A DNA stretch of 64,000 nucleotides from NCBI GenBank assembly GCA_026129865.1, contig JAHCHG010000013.1, positions 1-64,000 on the forward strand, written 5' to 3'. Shown here piece after piece: positions 8,198 through 17,420 of this stretch; position 1 is the first letter of the stretch, and every line of letters begins with the position of its first letter. The notes under the pieces are model-generated. The model was not told where the DNA came from, ran no database searches, and saw nothing but the letters and a program-made list of their open reading frames with translations. The DNA comes from Pyrinomonadaceae bacterium (GTDB lineage: Bacteria > Acidobacteriota > Blastocatellia > Pyrinomonadales > Pyrinomonadaceae). Position numbers and translations under genes: made by a program.

Positions 8198-9787
8198 TCA
8201 TCTAGCGCCGTCTCCTCGTAAAACCGCCGGAAGTGTCAATAATATTATCTTCAGATCAAGCCACAGCGACCAGTTTTCGATGTAAAAAAGATCGATCTTA
8301 ACCATTTCTTCAAACGAGATTCGATTTCGTCCCGAAACTTGCCACAAACCGGTAATTCCCGGCTTCATGTCCAGCCGTTTTCGGTGCCAAATGTCGTAAT
8401 CTTCGACCTCGTACGGGATCGGAGGGCGCGCGCCGACAACGCTCATTTCGCCGCGAATAACGTTCAAAAACTGCGGAAGTTCATCCAAACTCGTTCGCCG
8501 CAAAAATTTTCCAAACGACGTAACGCGCGGATCGTTCTTAACTTTACCGAATACAGGTTTATCTTCGTCGCCGGCATTTGCGTCGGCGACGCCTTCGATG
8601 TTCTTGCGATAAGCCTCCCGATGGACCGATTCGTCCGCGCCTTCCTGCATTGTGCGGAACTTATAACAAAGAAACTGCCGACCGTCCATGCCGACACGTT
8701 CCTGTTTGAAAAGCACCGAACCGCGCGAGTTAAATTTGATCATGAGAGAAATCAATATCCAAACCGGGGCTGTCAGCAGCAGAACCGATGCGGAAAAAAC
8801 CAGATCGAAAAGCCGTTTCAGGAATCTTTCAGCATCGGACAAAGGCTCGCGAAAAAGCCGCACCATCGGCAATATCCCGATCTGCTCGACGCTCGTCTTT
8901 TGCGGCAAAAAGTTAAAAAGCGACGGCGCCAGACGAAATTCAACCTTTCGTTTTCGACCGACCTGCATCATTGTTTCGAAAAGCCGTTCGCTTGGAATTT
9001 TGTCATCGGTAATTATTACTTCCTGAATCTGAAGTTCGCGGATAATTTCCGGAAGTTTTTTGAAATTTCCCGTGATTATCGATCGAAAGTCTGCGCCCGC
9101 CGGTTCGTAACTAACTTTCGAACCGGGAACCACGCCGACAACTAGATAGCCGAGGTCGCGGCGCGATCTTAAAACATCGAATGTTTGTTCGGCTTCGGCA
9201 GTGACGCCGACGATCAGGGTCGGGATCAGATTGATCTCACGGTTTCGGAAAAGCGTCTGGATATATCGAATAGCAATATGAAAAGCGCTAAAAATGACCA
9301 GTGCGATCAGAAAATCGAGAACAAAAACGCCTCGCGAGTACGAAAATTCACGAAATGCAAATCCGCCGCGAAAGAGGAACGTAAACGCGATCATTAAAAG
9401 AGAACCGACGGCGACCGCCTTGAAAACTTTGATGAATTCGGCGATGTAGGAAAATGCGCCGTGAAAGCGGTAAACTCTTTGATAAGAAAGCATTAATACG
9501 CGAACTATGATCGCAAAAAAAACTACGCCGGAATAAGGCACGAATTCTTTTGACCAAGCCCAGGCGGTTTGGGAAAAAACGGCACCGTCCTCGCGAATCA
9601 AAAACGCAAGCGCAAAACAAACAAAGGCAAGAAGCGCATCAGAGCAGACGATCGCAAATTTGACTAACGGCAAAACCCAGCGCGGAGCGCGGTTCTCAGC
9701 TTTGATCAATTTTTTTAACGGTTTTATTGTTGTTTCTGCTTTCATTTTCGCTTTACACTTTGTAAGCGAATCAGCGTAAACTTGCAA
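8198..9787 (-). CDS. Polyprenyl-phosphate sugar-1-phosphate transferase (exopolysaccharide initiation)
   Basis: Starts exopolysaccharide assembly by moving a sugar-1-phosphate from a nucleotide sugar to undecaprenyl phosphate. The 529 residues hold about five N-terminal membrane segments, a central Rossmann-like CoA-binding-type domain (TLIVGVTAEAEQTFDVLRS) and a C-terminal bacterial sugar transferase domain. The latter shows KRLFDLVFS, a membrane helix, YKFRTM, RTSLDELPQ, VGARPP and KPGITGLWQVSGRN. The layout matches WbaP/WcaJ-like enzymes. An ATG at 9745 (14 residues shorter) is an equally plausible start. Two glycosyltransferases lie divergently upstream. Confidence 0.93.
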   Translation of the reverse strand: MQVYADSLTKCKAKMKAETTIKPLKKLIKAENRAPRWVLPLVKFAIVCSDALLAFVCFALAFLIREDGAVFSQTAWAWSKEFVPYSGVVFFAIIVRVLMLSYQRVYRFHGAFSYIAEFIKVFKAVAVGSLLMIAFTFLFRGGFAFREFSYSRGVFVLDFLIALVIFSAFHIAIRYIQTLFRNREINLIPTLIVGVTAEAEQTFDVLRSRRDLGYLVVGVVPGSKVSYEPAGADFRSIITGNFKKLPEIIRELQIQEVIITDDKIPSERLFETMMQVGRKRKVEFRLAPSLFNFLPQKTSVEQIGILPMVRLFREPLSDAERFLKRLFDLVFSASVLLLTAPVWILISLMIKFNSRGSVLFKQERVGMDGRQFLCYKFRTMQEGADESVHREAYRKNIEGVADANAGDEDKPVFGKVKNDPRVTSFGKFLRRTSLDELPQFLNVIRGEMSVVGARPPIPYEVEDYDIWHRKRLDMKPGITGLWQVSGRNRISFEEMVKIDLFYIENWSLWLDLKIILLTLPAVLRGDGAR

Positions 9788-9853
9788 CTTTTGCCAATCT
9801 AAGGACTTTCTCCGCTAAGAAATTTTTAGTTTACTAGCGCCGACTTAAATTAA

Positions 9854-10921
9854 ATGCAAATTCTGATAACTTCGCCAAGCCTTAACGAAACCGAAAATGT
9901 CAGCGGAATTTCATCGCTTGTACGAGAGATTATTTCAGCTTCGGCGTGCGAATTTTCTCACTTTATCGCGGGACGAAAAGATTCGGACAACGAAGGGGTC
10001 GGCTGGATCTTCAAGCAATTAATCTTGCCATTACAGTTTTACAGAAAGATCAGGCGCGAAAGTCCGGATATTGTTCATATCAACACGGCGCTCGTTCCGC
10101 GTTCGATCTTGCGTGATGCGGCACTGACCTTCGCCGCTAAGATCGCTGGAGCCCGCGTAGTTTTACATCTTCACGGCGGGCGGTTTTTGATAGAAGATTT
10201 CGACAATAGATTTATCGAACGAATTACCGCCGCGATGCTGAGCCGTGCTGAAAGAATTTTGGTGTTGAGCGATTTTGAAAAGGAACATCTGACAAAACGT
10301 TGGAAAGATCTGAATATTGAAGTTTTGCCGAATGCTGTTTCGATCGACAAATGTCCGCCGGTCGAGAAAAATTCCGATGTTAAGACCATTATATTTTTCG
10401 GTAGAATTCACGAATCGAAAGGTTTGGACGAAATAATCGAAGCGTGCAAAACTCTCAAAAGCGAAGACCTTACATTTAATTTTCGATGTTTCGGCGCCGG
10501 ACCTGAGAAAGATGTTTTTATCGCGCAAATGACAAAAATTTTGGGAGAAAAATTCTATTACGGCGGAGTTGTCGCGGGCGAAAATAAATGGCGCGAACTT
10601 GCTGAAGCAGATATATTTCTTCTTCCTTCGCGCTACGGCGAAGGTCTGCCGCTCGCGATGCTCGAAGCAATGGCAGCGCGCTGCGTTCCCGTTGTTGCCG
10701 ATGTTGCTTCCGTCCGCTCGGTAATTAAGGACGGCGAAAACGGTTTTATGGTTGAACCTTATAACGCCGCTCAAACGGCGGAAAAACTCAAAAATTTGCT
10801 TTCGGGCAAAGCGAACTGGAACCGTTTGTCAGAAAATGCGCGCAAAACCGTAGAAGAAAAATTTTCGATAAGTGAGTACATTACAAAATTAGAAAAGCTG
10901 TATGCGGAAATTCGATCGTAG
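9854..10921 (+). CDS. Glycosyltransferase family 4 protein
   Basis: A 355-residue GT-B fold enzyme that likely adds a sugar during exopolysaccharide repeat-unit assembly. The N-terminal acceptor domain includes DIVHINTALVPRS and LHLHGGRFL. The C-terminal GT4 domain has IIFFGRIHESKGLDEII, the FLLPSRYGEGLPLAMLEAMA box with its EGLPLAMLEAM motif, and VVADVASVRSVI. It is divergent from the initiating sugar transferase and upstream of a WecG/TagA-type enzyme. Donor and acceptor cannot be told from sequence. Confidence 0.9.
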   Translation: MQILITSPSLNETENVSGISSLVREIISASACEFSHFIAGRKDSDNEGVGWIFKQLILPLQFYRKIRRESPDIVHINTALVPRSILRDAALTFAAKIAGARVVLHLHGGRFLIEDFDNRFIERITAAMLSRAERILVLSDFEKEHLTKRWKDLNIEVLPNAVSIDKCPPVEKNSDVKTIIFFGRIHESKGLDEIIEACKTLKSEDLTFNFRCFGAGPEKDVFIAQMTKILGEKFYYGGVVAGENKWRELAEADIFLLPSRYGEGLPLAMLEAMAARCVPVVADVASVRSVIKDGENGFMVEPYNAAQTAEKLKNLLSGKANWNRLSENARKTVEEKFSISEYITKLEKLYAEIRS

Positions 10922-11039
10922 ATCGGCAGGAAAATACGTTCAGCTTTTTATGGAACATTTGGATTTTCAGCTTTCTAATGACTGGACCAATAGATTTTCG
11001 AGTTTCTTAATTCAGCCGCGAATATTTCTCAGATAATAA

Positions 11040-11843
11040 ATGCCGGACGCAAACGAAAAAAACCAAATCTCGGAAAGTGCCGATCGTGACCGGGTTCGTG
11101 TCTTAAGCCTATTTCCCGATGTGGGCGATCAGGCAGCTATCATCGAAAAGACAGCTGAACTGATCAAAATAGGAAACGGCGGATATATCTGTTTTTCGAC
11201 CGTACATATGGTCATGGAATCGTATGACGACCCGCAATTCGCGGAAAAAGTGAACGGCGCGAATTACATTGCGACGGACGGAATGCCGCTTGTCTGGATG
11301 CAGAAACTGCAGGGCAAAAAACACGCGTCCCGCGTTCGCGGCAACGATTTCATGATCCTGCTTTTAGAATTTGCCGAATCGAATGATCTGAAAGTCGGAT
11401 TTTACGGCGGAAAACAGGAAGTCATTGACGCTCTGTTGGAACGCGCCGGGAAAGAACTTCCTGATCTGGAGATCGCTTATTCGTATTCGCCGCCGTTTCG
11501 AGCGCTAACCGAAGAAGAAAGCGCGGAAATCGTAGAAGATATTAAAATTTCCGGCACGCAGATTCTGTTTGTCGGACTTGGCTGCCCGAAGCAGGAAAAT
11601 TGGATGTCGGCTCACAGAGATAAATTTTCCGCAGTCATGCTCGGTGTCGGTGCGGCGTTCGATTTTTACGCGGGAAATTTAAAAGAGTCGCCGCGATGGA
11701 TAAGCAACCTTGGGCTCGAATGGCTCTACCGTTTGTTTCAGGAACCGAAACGACTTTGGCGGCGGTATTTGATCTTAAATCCGCGGTTTTTATTTCTGGC
11801 GTCGCTGCAGCTTCTCGGTTTGAAAAAGTTTGAAAGGGAATGA
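11040..11843 (+). CDS. WecG/TagA/CpsF family glycosyltransferase (GT26)
   Basis: A 267-residue enzyme of the family that transfers ManNAc, ManNAcA or glucose to an undecaprenyl-linked acceptor. Visible family blocks are YICFSTVHMV, ATDGMPLVWM (the TDGxPxVW catalytic-aspartate motif), KVGFYGGK, the LFVGLGCPKQENWM box, and GVGAAFDFYAG. It sits 118 bases after the GT4 gene on the same strand, supporting a joint role with the sugar transferase at 8.2-9.8 kb. Confidence 0.92.
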   Translation: MPDANEKNQISESADRDRVRVLSLFPDVGDQAAIIEKTAELIKIGNGGYICFSTVHMVMESYDDPQFAEKVNGANYIATDGMPLVWMQKLQGKKHASRVRGNDFMILLLEFAESNDLKVGFYGGKQEVIDALLERAGKELPDLEIAYSYSPPFRALTEEESAEIVEDIKISGTQILFVGLGCPKQENWMSAHRDKFSAVMLGVGAAFDFYAGNLKESPRWISNLGLEWLYRLFQEPKRLWRRYLILNPRFLFLASLQLLGLKKFERE

Positions 11844-11872
11844 TTTACCAGCAAGATCAGGACGTCGTCAGA

Positions 11873-13021
11873 TCATCCGAGCGACAACGAACGAAGCGAA
11901 TTTATTATTTCTTCTAGATTTTCTATGGTTATATCGATGTCTTCTTTCGTGTTGTAACGCCCGAGCGAAAACCGGATCGCTCCCATTGCGCTTTGATAAG
12001 GAATATTCATCGCCTGCAGAACCGGCGACGCCCGGTGATCGGCAGAATTGCAGGCTGATCCGGTTGAAACGCAAATTCCCGCATTGTCGAGTTTTGCAAG
12101 GATCGTTTCGCCATTAATGTTCTCAAAAGAAATGCTGAGCGTGTTCGGCAAACGCATTTTTCGATCTCCGGTTCCGTTGATCTTTGATTCAGGAAAGCGC
12201 GTTAAGATCTCGTTTTCGAGCCGATCGCGAAGCGCGGCAACGCCGTTCATTTTTGAAAGGTCCGATACGAGATCCGCAGCCGCCCCGATCGCGGCGATCT
12301 GATGAACCGCTTCGGTGCCGGCGCGGCGACCGTTTTCCTGTCCGCCGCCGACGGCGATAGACGGAATATCGACTCCGCGGCGAATATAAAGCGCGCCGAT
12401 GCCTTTCGGAGCGTGAAATTTATGTCCGGAAATTGAAAAAAGATCGATCGCCGAATTCTTGAGGTCGATCGGAATTTTTCCGGCGGCATTTACGCCGTCA
12501 ACATGAAAAAGCGCGTTCGAATTTTCCTTGACGATCTCTGCAATTTGGTCGACCGGAAACAAGATTCCCGTTTCATTGTTCGCCATCATTACGGAAACAA
12601 CGGCAGTTTCTTCGTTTAGTGAGGTTCGCAAATGATCCAGGTCAAGAGATCCGTTTTCGTCGACCTCAATGCGCGTAACGCTGGTGCCGCCGAGTTCGAG
12701 TTTGTCGCAGAGTTTTCGGACCGCTTCGTGTTCGACGGTGGTTGTGACGATATGTTTTTGTTTCGGCGCAGTTTCCAGTGCGCCGAGAATCGCCCAGTTA
12801 TCGCTTTCGGTTCCGCCGGATGTAAAAACGATCTCATCGGTAAATTCGGCGCCGATCATTTTCGCAACGCTTTCACGGGCAGATTCTATCGCCTTGCTGC
12901 TTATCTGACCGAAGGAATAAGCGGCGGAAGGATTTCCAAAAGAATCCTGCAAAAACGGAATCATCGCTTCGAATACTTCGGGAGCGACTCGGGTTGTGGC
13001 ATTATTGTCTAAATAGATCAT
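11873..13021 (-). CDS. NifS/IscS-type cysteine desulfurase
   Basis: A PLP enzyme that removes sulfur from cysteine for Fe-S cluster or thiocofactor synthesis. The 382 residues begin with YLDNNATTRVAPEV. The PLP lysine lies in SISGHKFHAPKGIGALY and the persulfide cysteine in STGSACNSADHRASPVL. The long loop round the cysteine marks it as a class I (NifS/IscS) enzyme rather than SufS. No iscU or iscR is adjacent. It is convergent with the WecG-type gene. Confidence 0.92.
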   Translation of the reverse strand: MIYLDNNATTRVAPEVFEAMIPFLQDSFGNPSAAYSFGQISSKAIESARESVAKMIGAEFTDEIVFTSGGTESDNWAILGALETAPKQKHIVTTTVEHEAVRKLCDKLELGGTSVTRIEVDENGSLDLDHLRTSLNEETAVVSVMMANNETGILFPVDQIAEIVKENSNALFHVDGVNAAGKIPIDLKNSAIDLFSISGHKFHAPKGIGALYIRRGVDIPSIAVGGGQENGRRAGTEAVHQIAAIGAAADLVSDLSKMNGVAALRDRLENEILTRFPESKINGTGDRKMRLPNTLSISFENINGETILAKLDNAGICVSTGSACNSADHRASPVLQAMNIPYQSAMGAIRFSLGRYNTKEDIDITIENLEEIINSLRSLSLG

Positions 13022-13128
13022 CTGTTTTTCAAAAAGAGACCGGAAATTTTGCCGGTAAACAGGGAAAAAGTTCCGGGCGGGTTCGATAATTTAATAATTG
13101 AACAGTTTCCATTTACAATCAAAACCTG

Positions 13129-14850
13129 ATGAACGCAATTCTCAAAATTAAAGACGCAAGCGGGCGGACGTGGGAATTTGGATTAAATCCCGGAAGTACA
13201 TTTACGATCGGGCGTGCGAAAGAGAACGACATTGTTCTGAACGACCGAAGGGTCTCACGGCGCCACGCGCATCTCGTCAGCGAAAACGGAGCTTTCACAA
13301 TTGTTGACGGCTATTACGAAAACGGCGAGCTGACGCGAAGCGTAAATCATCTTTATGTCAACGGTGTGCCGGAGCTTGAGAAACTGCTCGCAGACGGCGA
13401 CACGATCGCGATCGGCGAAAGTAAGCTTGAATTTAATTTTGTCCGAACCGGTCAACCCGTTGGCGATCTTACGAGCACGATCGAGCAGTCGCGATCGGCA
13501 ACGGACGTTTCGGACGGTGCGACCGAGATTCCCACCGGAGTCAGGTACGATGACCAGCCGCTCGGGCACACACAGCTTCGAATATCGCTTAACGAAATTA
13601 TTGGAAAAAGTGCGAATATTCCGGCGGAAACAGACCACGCGACTCCGGAAGAGATAAAGGAACTTCGACGAAAAGCACAGATCCTTGAAATGTTCTATGA
13701 AATGAGCAAAACGCTCGGGACGGTCTTCGATCTGAAAGAGATCTTTGTAAAAGCGACCGATCTGATATTTCGCGGAACGCCCGCTGAACGGGTTGTCGCG
13801 CTGCTCGCCGATGAGACGGTTGACGGAAAAATTCTCGATTACAGTCTTTATCCGATCGCGATCCGCGGGCGCGATTCAAAGCTGGAAGATCTCTCCGATA
13901 AACTGGCGATCAGCCGGACGATCACGCAAAAAGTAATGCGCGAAAAGGTCGCGCTTCTTTCGCAGGATGCCACGACCGACAAGCAGTTTATGGGCGCGGA
14001 ATCGATCGTTTCGCAGGGCGTTCGGTCGACCATCTGTGCGCCGCTTGTGACCGAATCAAATGTTCACGGCGTGGTTTACGCGGACAGATTCGATCCGTTT
14101 TCGTCGTTTTCCGAAAACGATCTGGAATTGATCAGCGCCGTCGCCGCGCAAACGGCGGTTGCGGTCGAGACGATCAAAGCGCACAAACGCCTCGCTCGCG
14201 AAGAGGTTGCACGCGCAAATTACAGCCGGTTCATGCCGGAATATGTTGTCAAACAACTTCTCGACAACCCGGATTCGTTCCGGCTCGGCGGGATAAACCA
14301 GGAAATTACGGTGCTTTTTGCCGATATCCGCGGTTTTACATCGTTTTCCGAAAAACAAAATCCGGAGAAGGTTGTCGGTTTGTTGAACCGTTATTTTTCG
14401 GCGATGTCGGAAATAATTTTTGCTCACGGCGGAACGCTTGATAAATATATTGGCGACGGAATGATGGCGCTTTTCGGAGCGCCGACGACTACGCCGGACG
14501 ACGCACAAAACGCTTTGCGAACTGCCGTTACGATGCAAAAACGGTTGGAGAAATTAAATCAAGAGTTGATCGCTGAAGGCTTTGCACCCGTCAGCACCGG
14601 AATCGGTCTTCACACCGGCGAAGCAACGATCGGTTATATCGGTTCCGAACAGCGATCCGAGTATACGGCGATCGGCGATACAGTGAATATTGCGGCGCGT
14701 CTCGAATCGAATGCGAAGCCCGGACAGATCTTAGTAAGCGAAGCAACCGCAAGACATGGCGGCGACAGTTTCACGTTTGTTCCGCTTGAACCGTTACTTG
14801 TAAAAAATAGGCTAGAACCTGTGCCCTTGTTTGAGGTAAAATGGAACTGA
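13129..14850 (+). CDS. Class III adenylate/guanylate cyclase with FHA and GAF domains
   Basis: A 573-residue soluble signalling enzyme. An FHA domain (about 1-105; FTIGRAKENDIVLNDRRVSRRHAH) binds phosphothreonine peptides. A GAF domain (about 195-355; ICAPLVTESNVHGVVYADR) is next. The class III cyclase catalytic domain (about 375-573) has both metal aspartates (FADIRGF and YIGDGMMALFG), the purine-contact lysine in LDKYIGD, and the transition-state pair in NIAARLE. It likely makes cAMP in response to a phosphorylated partner or small ligand. Downstream on the same strand is an MreB-like gene. Confidence 0.93.
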   Translation: MNAILKIKDASGRTWEFGLNPGSTFTIGRAKENDIVLNDRRVSRRHAHLVSENGAFTIVDGYYENGELTRSVNHLYVNGVPELEKLLADGDTIAIGESKLEFNFVRTGQPVGDLTSTIEQSRSATDVSDGATEIPTGVRYDDQPLGHTQLRISLNEIIGKSANIPAETDHATPEEIKELRRKAQILEMFYEMSKTLGTVFDLKEIFVKATDLIFRGTPAERVVALLADETVDGKILDYSLYPIAIRGRDSKLEDLSDKLAISRTITQKVMREKVALLSQDATTDKQFMGAESIVSQGVRSTICAPLVTESNVHGVVYADRFDPFSSFSENDLELISAVAAQTAVAVETIKAHKRLAREEVARANYSRFMPEYVVKQLLDNPDSFRLGGINQEITVLFADIRGFTSFSEKQNPEKVVGLLNRYFSAMSEIIFAHGGTLDKYIGDGMMALFGAPTTTPDDAQNALRTAVTMQKRLEKLNQELIAEGFAPVSTGIGLHTGEATIGYIGSEQRSEYTAIGDTVNIAARLESNAKPGQILVSEATARHGGDSFTFVPLEPLLVKNRLEPVPLFEVKWN

Positions 14851-14925
14851 CCAAAAGATCAAATTAAAGACAAATACAATTTTTCGTCATATCCTCGAAA
14901 ATTTGATCGATAAGATTTTCATAAT

Positions 14926-15996
14926 ATGAGCCTAAAGTCTCTAAAAAAGTATGTTACCGATTCGATGGCGATCGATATGGGAACGGCGAACACGATAATC
15001 GCGGTTAAGGGTCGCAATATTGTTTTCGATGAGCCGTCGCTTGTTGCGGTAAATGAACTCACAGATGAAATTGTTGCTTACGGTCAGGAAGCGTACGATC
15101 TTCTCGGTCGCGAAGGTCGCGACATTACCGTTCTGGCGCCGTTGAGAAAAGGCGTCGTTGCCGATTTTGAGCGGACAAAAAAGATGCTTGCGCATTTCGT
15201 AAAACGCTCGAAATCGGGCGGTTCGCAGGTTTCGCTTGAAGCCGTCATGAGCATGATCTCCGACGTAACTCACGTCGAGCAAAAAGCTTTGCTCGACGCT
15301 GCCGATGAAGCACATATCGGGAAAGTTTACATGATGGAAGAAGGATTGGCAGCAGCCTTCGGCGCGGGCGTTTCTCCGCGCGATAAGCGCGCTTCGGCGA
15401 TAATAGACATCGGTGCGGGAACGACAAATATTGCGTTCATCGCAAAGGGTACGGTTGTTCATGCCCGGTCGGAACGGATCGGCAGCGACGAGATAAACGT
15501 TGCGATCGCCGCGCATCTCCGGCGTCATCGCGGGCTTCAGGTCGGTGCGGAATCGACCGAACATTTGAAAACGGCATTTTCATCGACATTTTTGCCTGAG
15601 GAAATAGACAAAACCACGATCGTTCGCGGTCGCGATGTTCAAACCGGCAGTCCGGCTGCGGTTGAGATCACAAGCGGTGAGATATATCCGGTTGTCGAAG
15701 GCATCGTTCGGCGAATCGCACAGATCGTCAGCGATACTTTGACCGAGCTGCGACCTGAGGTTGCCGCGGACATTTTCGACCGCGGAATCATTATGACCGG
15801 CGGAGGTTCACTGCTTCAGGGAATGGATCAGTATTTGCGCAGCTTCGTCGGTCTGCCGGTAACCATTGCGGATGAACCGCGTTATGCGACAGTGCGCGGC
15901 TTGCTGAGTATGTTCGACGAGCCGGAATTGCTCGAAAAGGTGTCGAGAACTGAACTTCATTTTTTGCAGAATGCCGAAATGCCGTTCGAGGCGTAA
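14926..15996 (+). CDS. MreB/Mbl-family actin-like protein, divergent
   Basis: A 356-residue actin-fold ATPase. Phosphate 1 reads SMAIDMGTANTIIAVKGR, phosphate 2 reads IIDIGAGTTNIAFIAKG, and the adenosine loop reads IIMTGGGSLLQGMD. Several blocks that are near-invariant in MreB are altered: the VPSGVTEVEKRA region reads MISDVTHVEQKALL, and the NVMIGERTAERIK region reads LQVGAESTEHLKTAF. mreC, mreD, pbp2 and rodA are absent nearby. It may be a second MreB paralogue rather than the main shape protein. It is followed by a strong terminator. Confidence 0.85.
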   Translation: MSLKSLKKYVTDSMAIDMGTANTIIAVKGRNIVFDEPSLVAVNELTDEIVAYGQEAYDLLGREGRDITVLAPLRKGVVADFERTKKMLAHFVKRSKSGGSQVSLEAVMSMISDVTHVEQKALLDAADEAHIGKVYMMEEGLAAAFGAGVSPRDKRASAIIDIGAGTTNIAFIAKGTVVHARSERIGSDEINVAIAAHLRRHRGLQVGAESTEHLKTAFSSTFLPEEIDKTTIVRGRDVQTGSPAAVEITSGEIYPVVEGIVRRIAQIVSDTLTELRPEVAADIFDRGIIMTGGGSLLQGMDQYLRSFVGLPVTIADEPRYATVRGLLSMFDEPELLEKVSRTELHFLQNAEMPFEA

Positions 15997-16025
15997 AAAC
16001 TTTCAAAAAAATTGAAATCAAAATG

Positions 16026-16062
16026 ACGGGCGGAGCATCATAAACGTTGCACCGCCCGTTTT
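16026..16062 (+). terminator. Rho-independent terminator after mreB-like gene
   Basis: Perfect 8-bp GC-rich stem acgggcgg (16026-16033) / ccgcccgt (16052-16059) followed by TTTT, 30 bases after the mreB-like stop. Confidence 0.85.
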
Positions 16063-16081
16063 GTAGGGCATTATCTGAAAA

Positions 16082-17176
16082 ATGCGGACTTTCGAATTGG
16101 TCAAAAAACAGTTTCAGATCGCAGTCGTTTCGGGAATCCCCGTTCGTGCGGAGTCGGGCTGGGTTTTTGTCTTCATAATCTTGTCCGTAATAACCGCCGC
16201 GAGCATCAATGCGCAGATCGGAAACTTCACGGCAAGCCTGTTTTTCGGTGTTTTAACGACCGTGATCTTTTTTGCGTCGATCTTCATTCACGAACTCGCG
16301 CACGCTTTCGTCGCCAGAATGGAGGGAATTCAAGTGGTCGAGATCATTTTGCATCCTTTCGGCGGCTTGGCTAGATTTCGGCGCGAACCCGACACGCCGC
16401 GAGCCGAATTTCGTATCGCAATTGCCGGTCCTGCGGCGAGTTTTCTGCTCGCGCTGTTTTTCATGGGATTGATGATCGCGTCCAATTCTCTGGGTGAAGA
16501 CATTATTCTGTCGCCTCTTTTCTTTCTGCTGTTTCTCTTAAACTTTCTGATCGCGGTTTTTAATATGTTTCCCGGTTATCCGCTCGACGGCGGTCGCGTT
16601 TTACGCGCTTATCTCTGGAAACGAGGGACCGACCTGAACGAAGCCACGACACTGACCGGGCGTTTCGGACAAATAATAAGCGCCGTCATGATAATTTTCG
16701 GTATTTTCGTTGCTGCGGTTCACGGTCAGTTCTTTATGGGCTTATGGACCATTTTGGTCGGAGTATTTCTATTTGATTCAGCCAGTTCGATCATTCGGGA
16801 CATCCGTAAACTTGATCAAATGATCGTTGAGCAGTCGATGAAGCTTCCGGTTTCGGTCAAGCCCGACCAGACGCTGATAGACTTCGTTGATAATTTCTTG
16901 CCGGTTCACCGCCGAACGGTTTTTCCGGTGGCGAAAGACCGTCAGCTGTTCGGCATGCTGGTTTTGGAAGACTTAAAGGAAATTCCGCGCGAAGAATGGC
17001 GCGTAACCGAGATTCACACGGTAATGCGACCGATCGCGACGGATCTTTTCATTGAATCGACCGCGTTGATGAGCGACGCGCGCGAGCTGATGCGCCTGAA
17101 CGGTATCGGCGCGCTTGGCGTGATCGATTCGTCCGGAAATTTCGTCGGATTCTTAAGATCGGGCAAAAATTCATAA
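16082..17176 (+). CDS. Site-2 protease (M50) family protein with C-terminal CBS-like region
   Basis: A 364-residue intramembrane metalloprotease of the SpoIVFB-like group. Zinc motifs are IFIHELAHAFVAR (HExxH) and, in a later membrane segment, NMFPGYPLDGGRVLRAY with the ligand aspartate. About six membrane segments occupy residues 20-235. The C-terminal 120 residues resemble a CBS pair (VFPVAKDRQLFGMLVLEDL). Such proteases cut membrane-bound regulators such as anti-sigma factors. A second copy of this architecture lies at 23172. Confidence 0.9.
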   Translation: MRTFELVKKQFQIAVVSGIPVRAESGWVFVFIILSVITAASINAQIGNFTASLFFGVLTTVIFFASIFIHELAHAFVARMEGIQVVEIILHPFGGLARFRREPDTPRAEFRIAIAGPAASFLLALFFMGLMIASNSLGEDIILSPLFFLLFLLNFLIAVFNMFPGYPLDGGRVLRAYLWKRGTDLNEATTLTGRFGQIISAVMIIFGIFVAAVHGQFFMGLWTILVGVFLFDSASSIIRDIRKLDQMIVEQSMKLPVSVKPDQTLIDFVDNFLPVHRRTVFPVAKDRQLFGMLVLEDLKEIPREEWRVTEIHTVMRPIATDLFIESTALMSDARELMRLNGIGALGVIDSSGNFVGFLRSGKNS

Positions 17177-17420
17177 AAATCGGGAATAATAATTGCGGAA
17201 TGAGGAAAATCGGATAAGATTACAAAGAGGGACGATCTCTGCGAGGTTTTTTCGCGAAGCGCCCGTATCAAAGCCATCCGCGTGGTGCAAAAGTCGCATC
17301 CTAGCTTTGAAATCAAGCTCAAAGCAAACTTTATAGTTTCGCTGACCCCCGTTATTTGAGCGGCAAAGATCCGAAAAAACGTTCGACCGGAATGCGTTTC
17401 TCTTCCCTTTGTCAGCAATT

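Noticed and set aside
17177-17420. Gap before cdaA considered as a c-di-AMP riboswitch
   Set aside because: I could not match the conserved ydaO-type core, and such switches normally control potassium or wall genes, not cdaA itself. The region has only weak hairpins.
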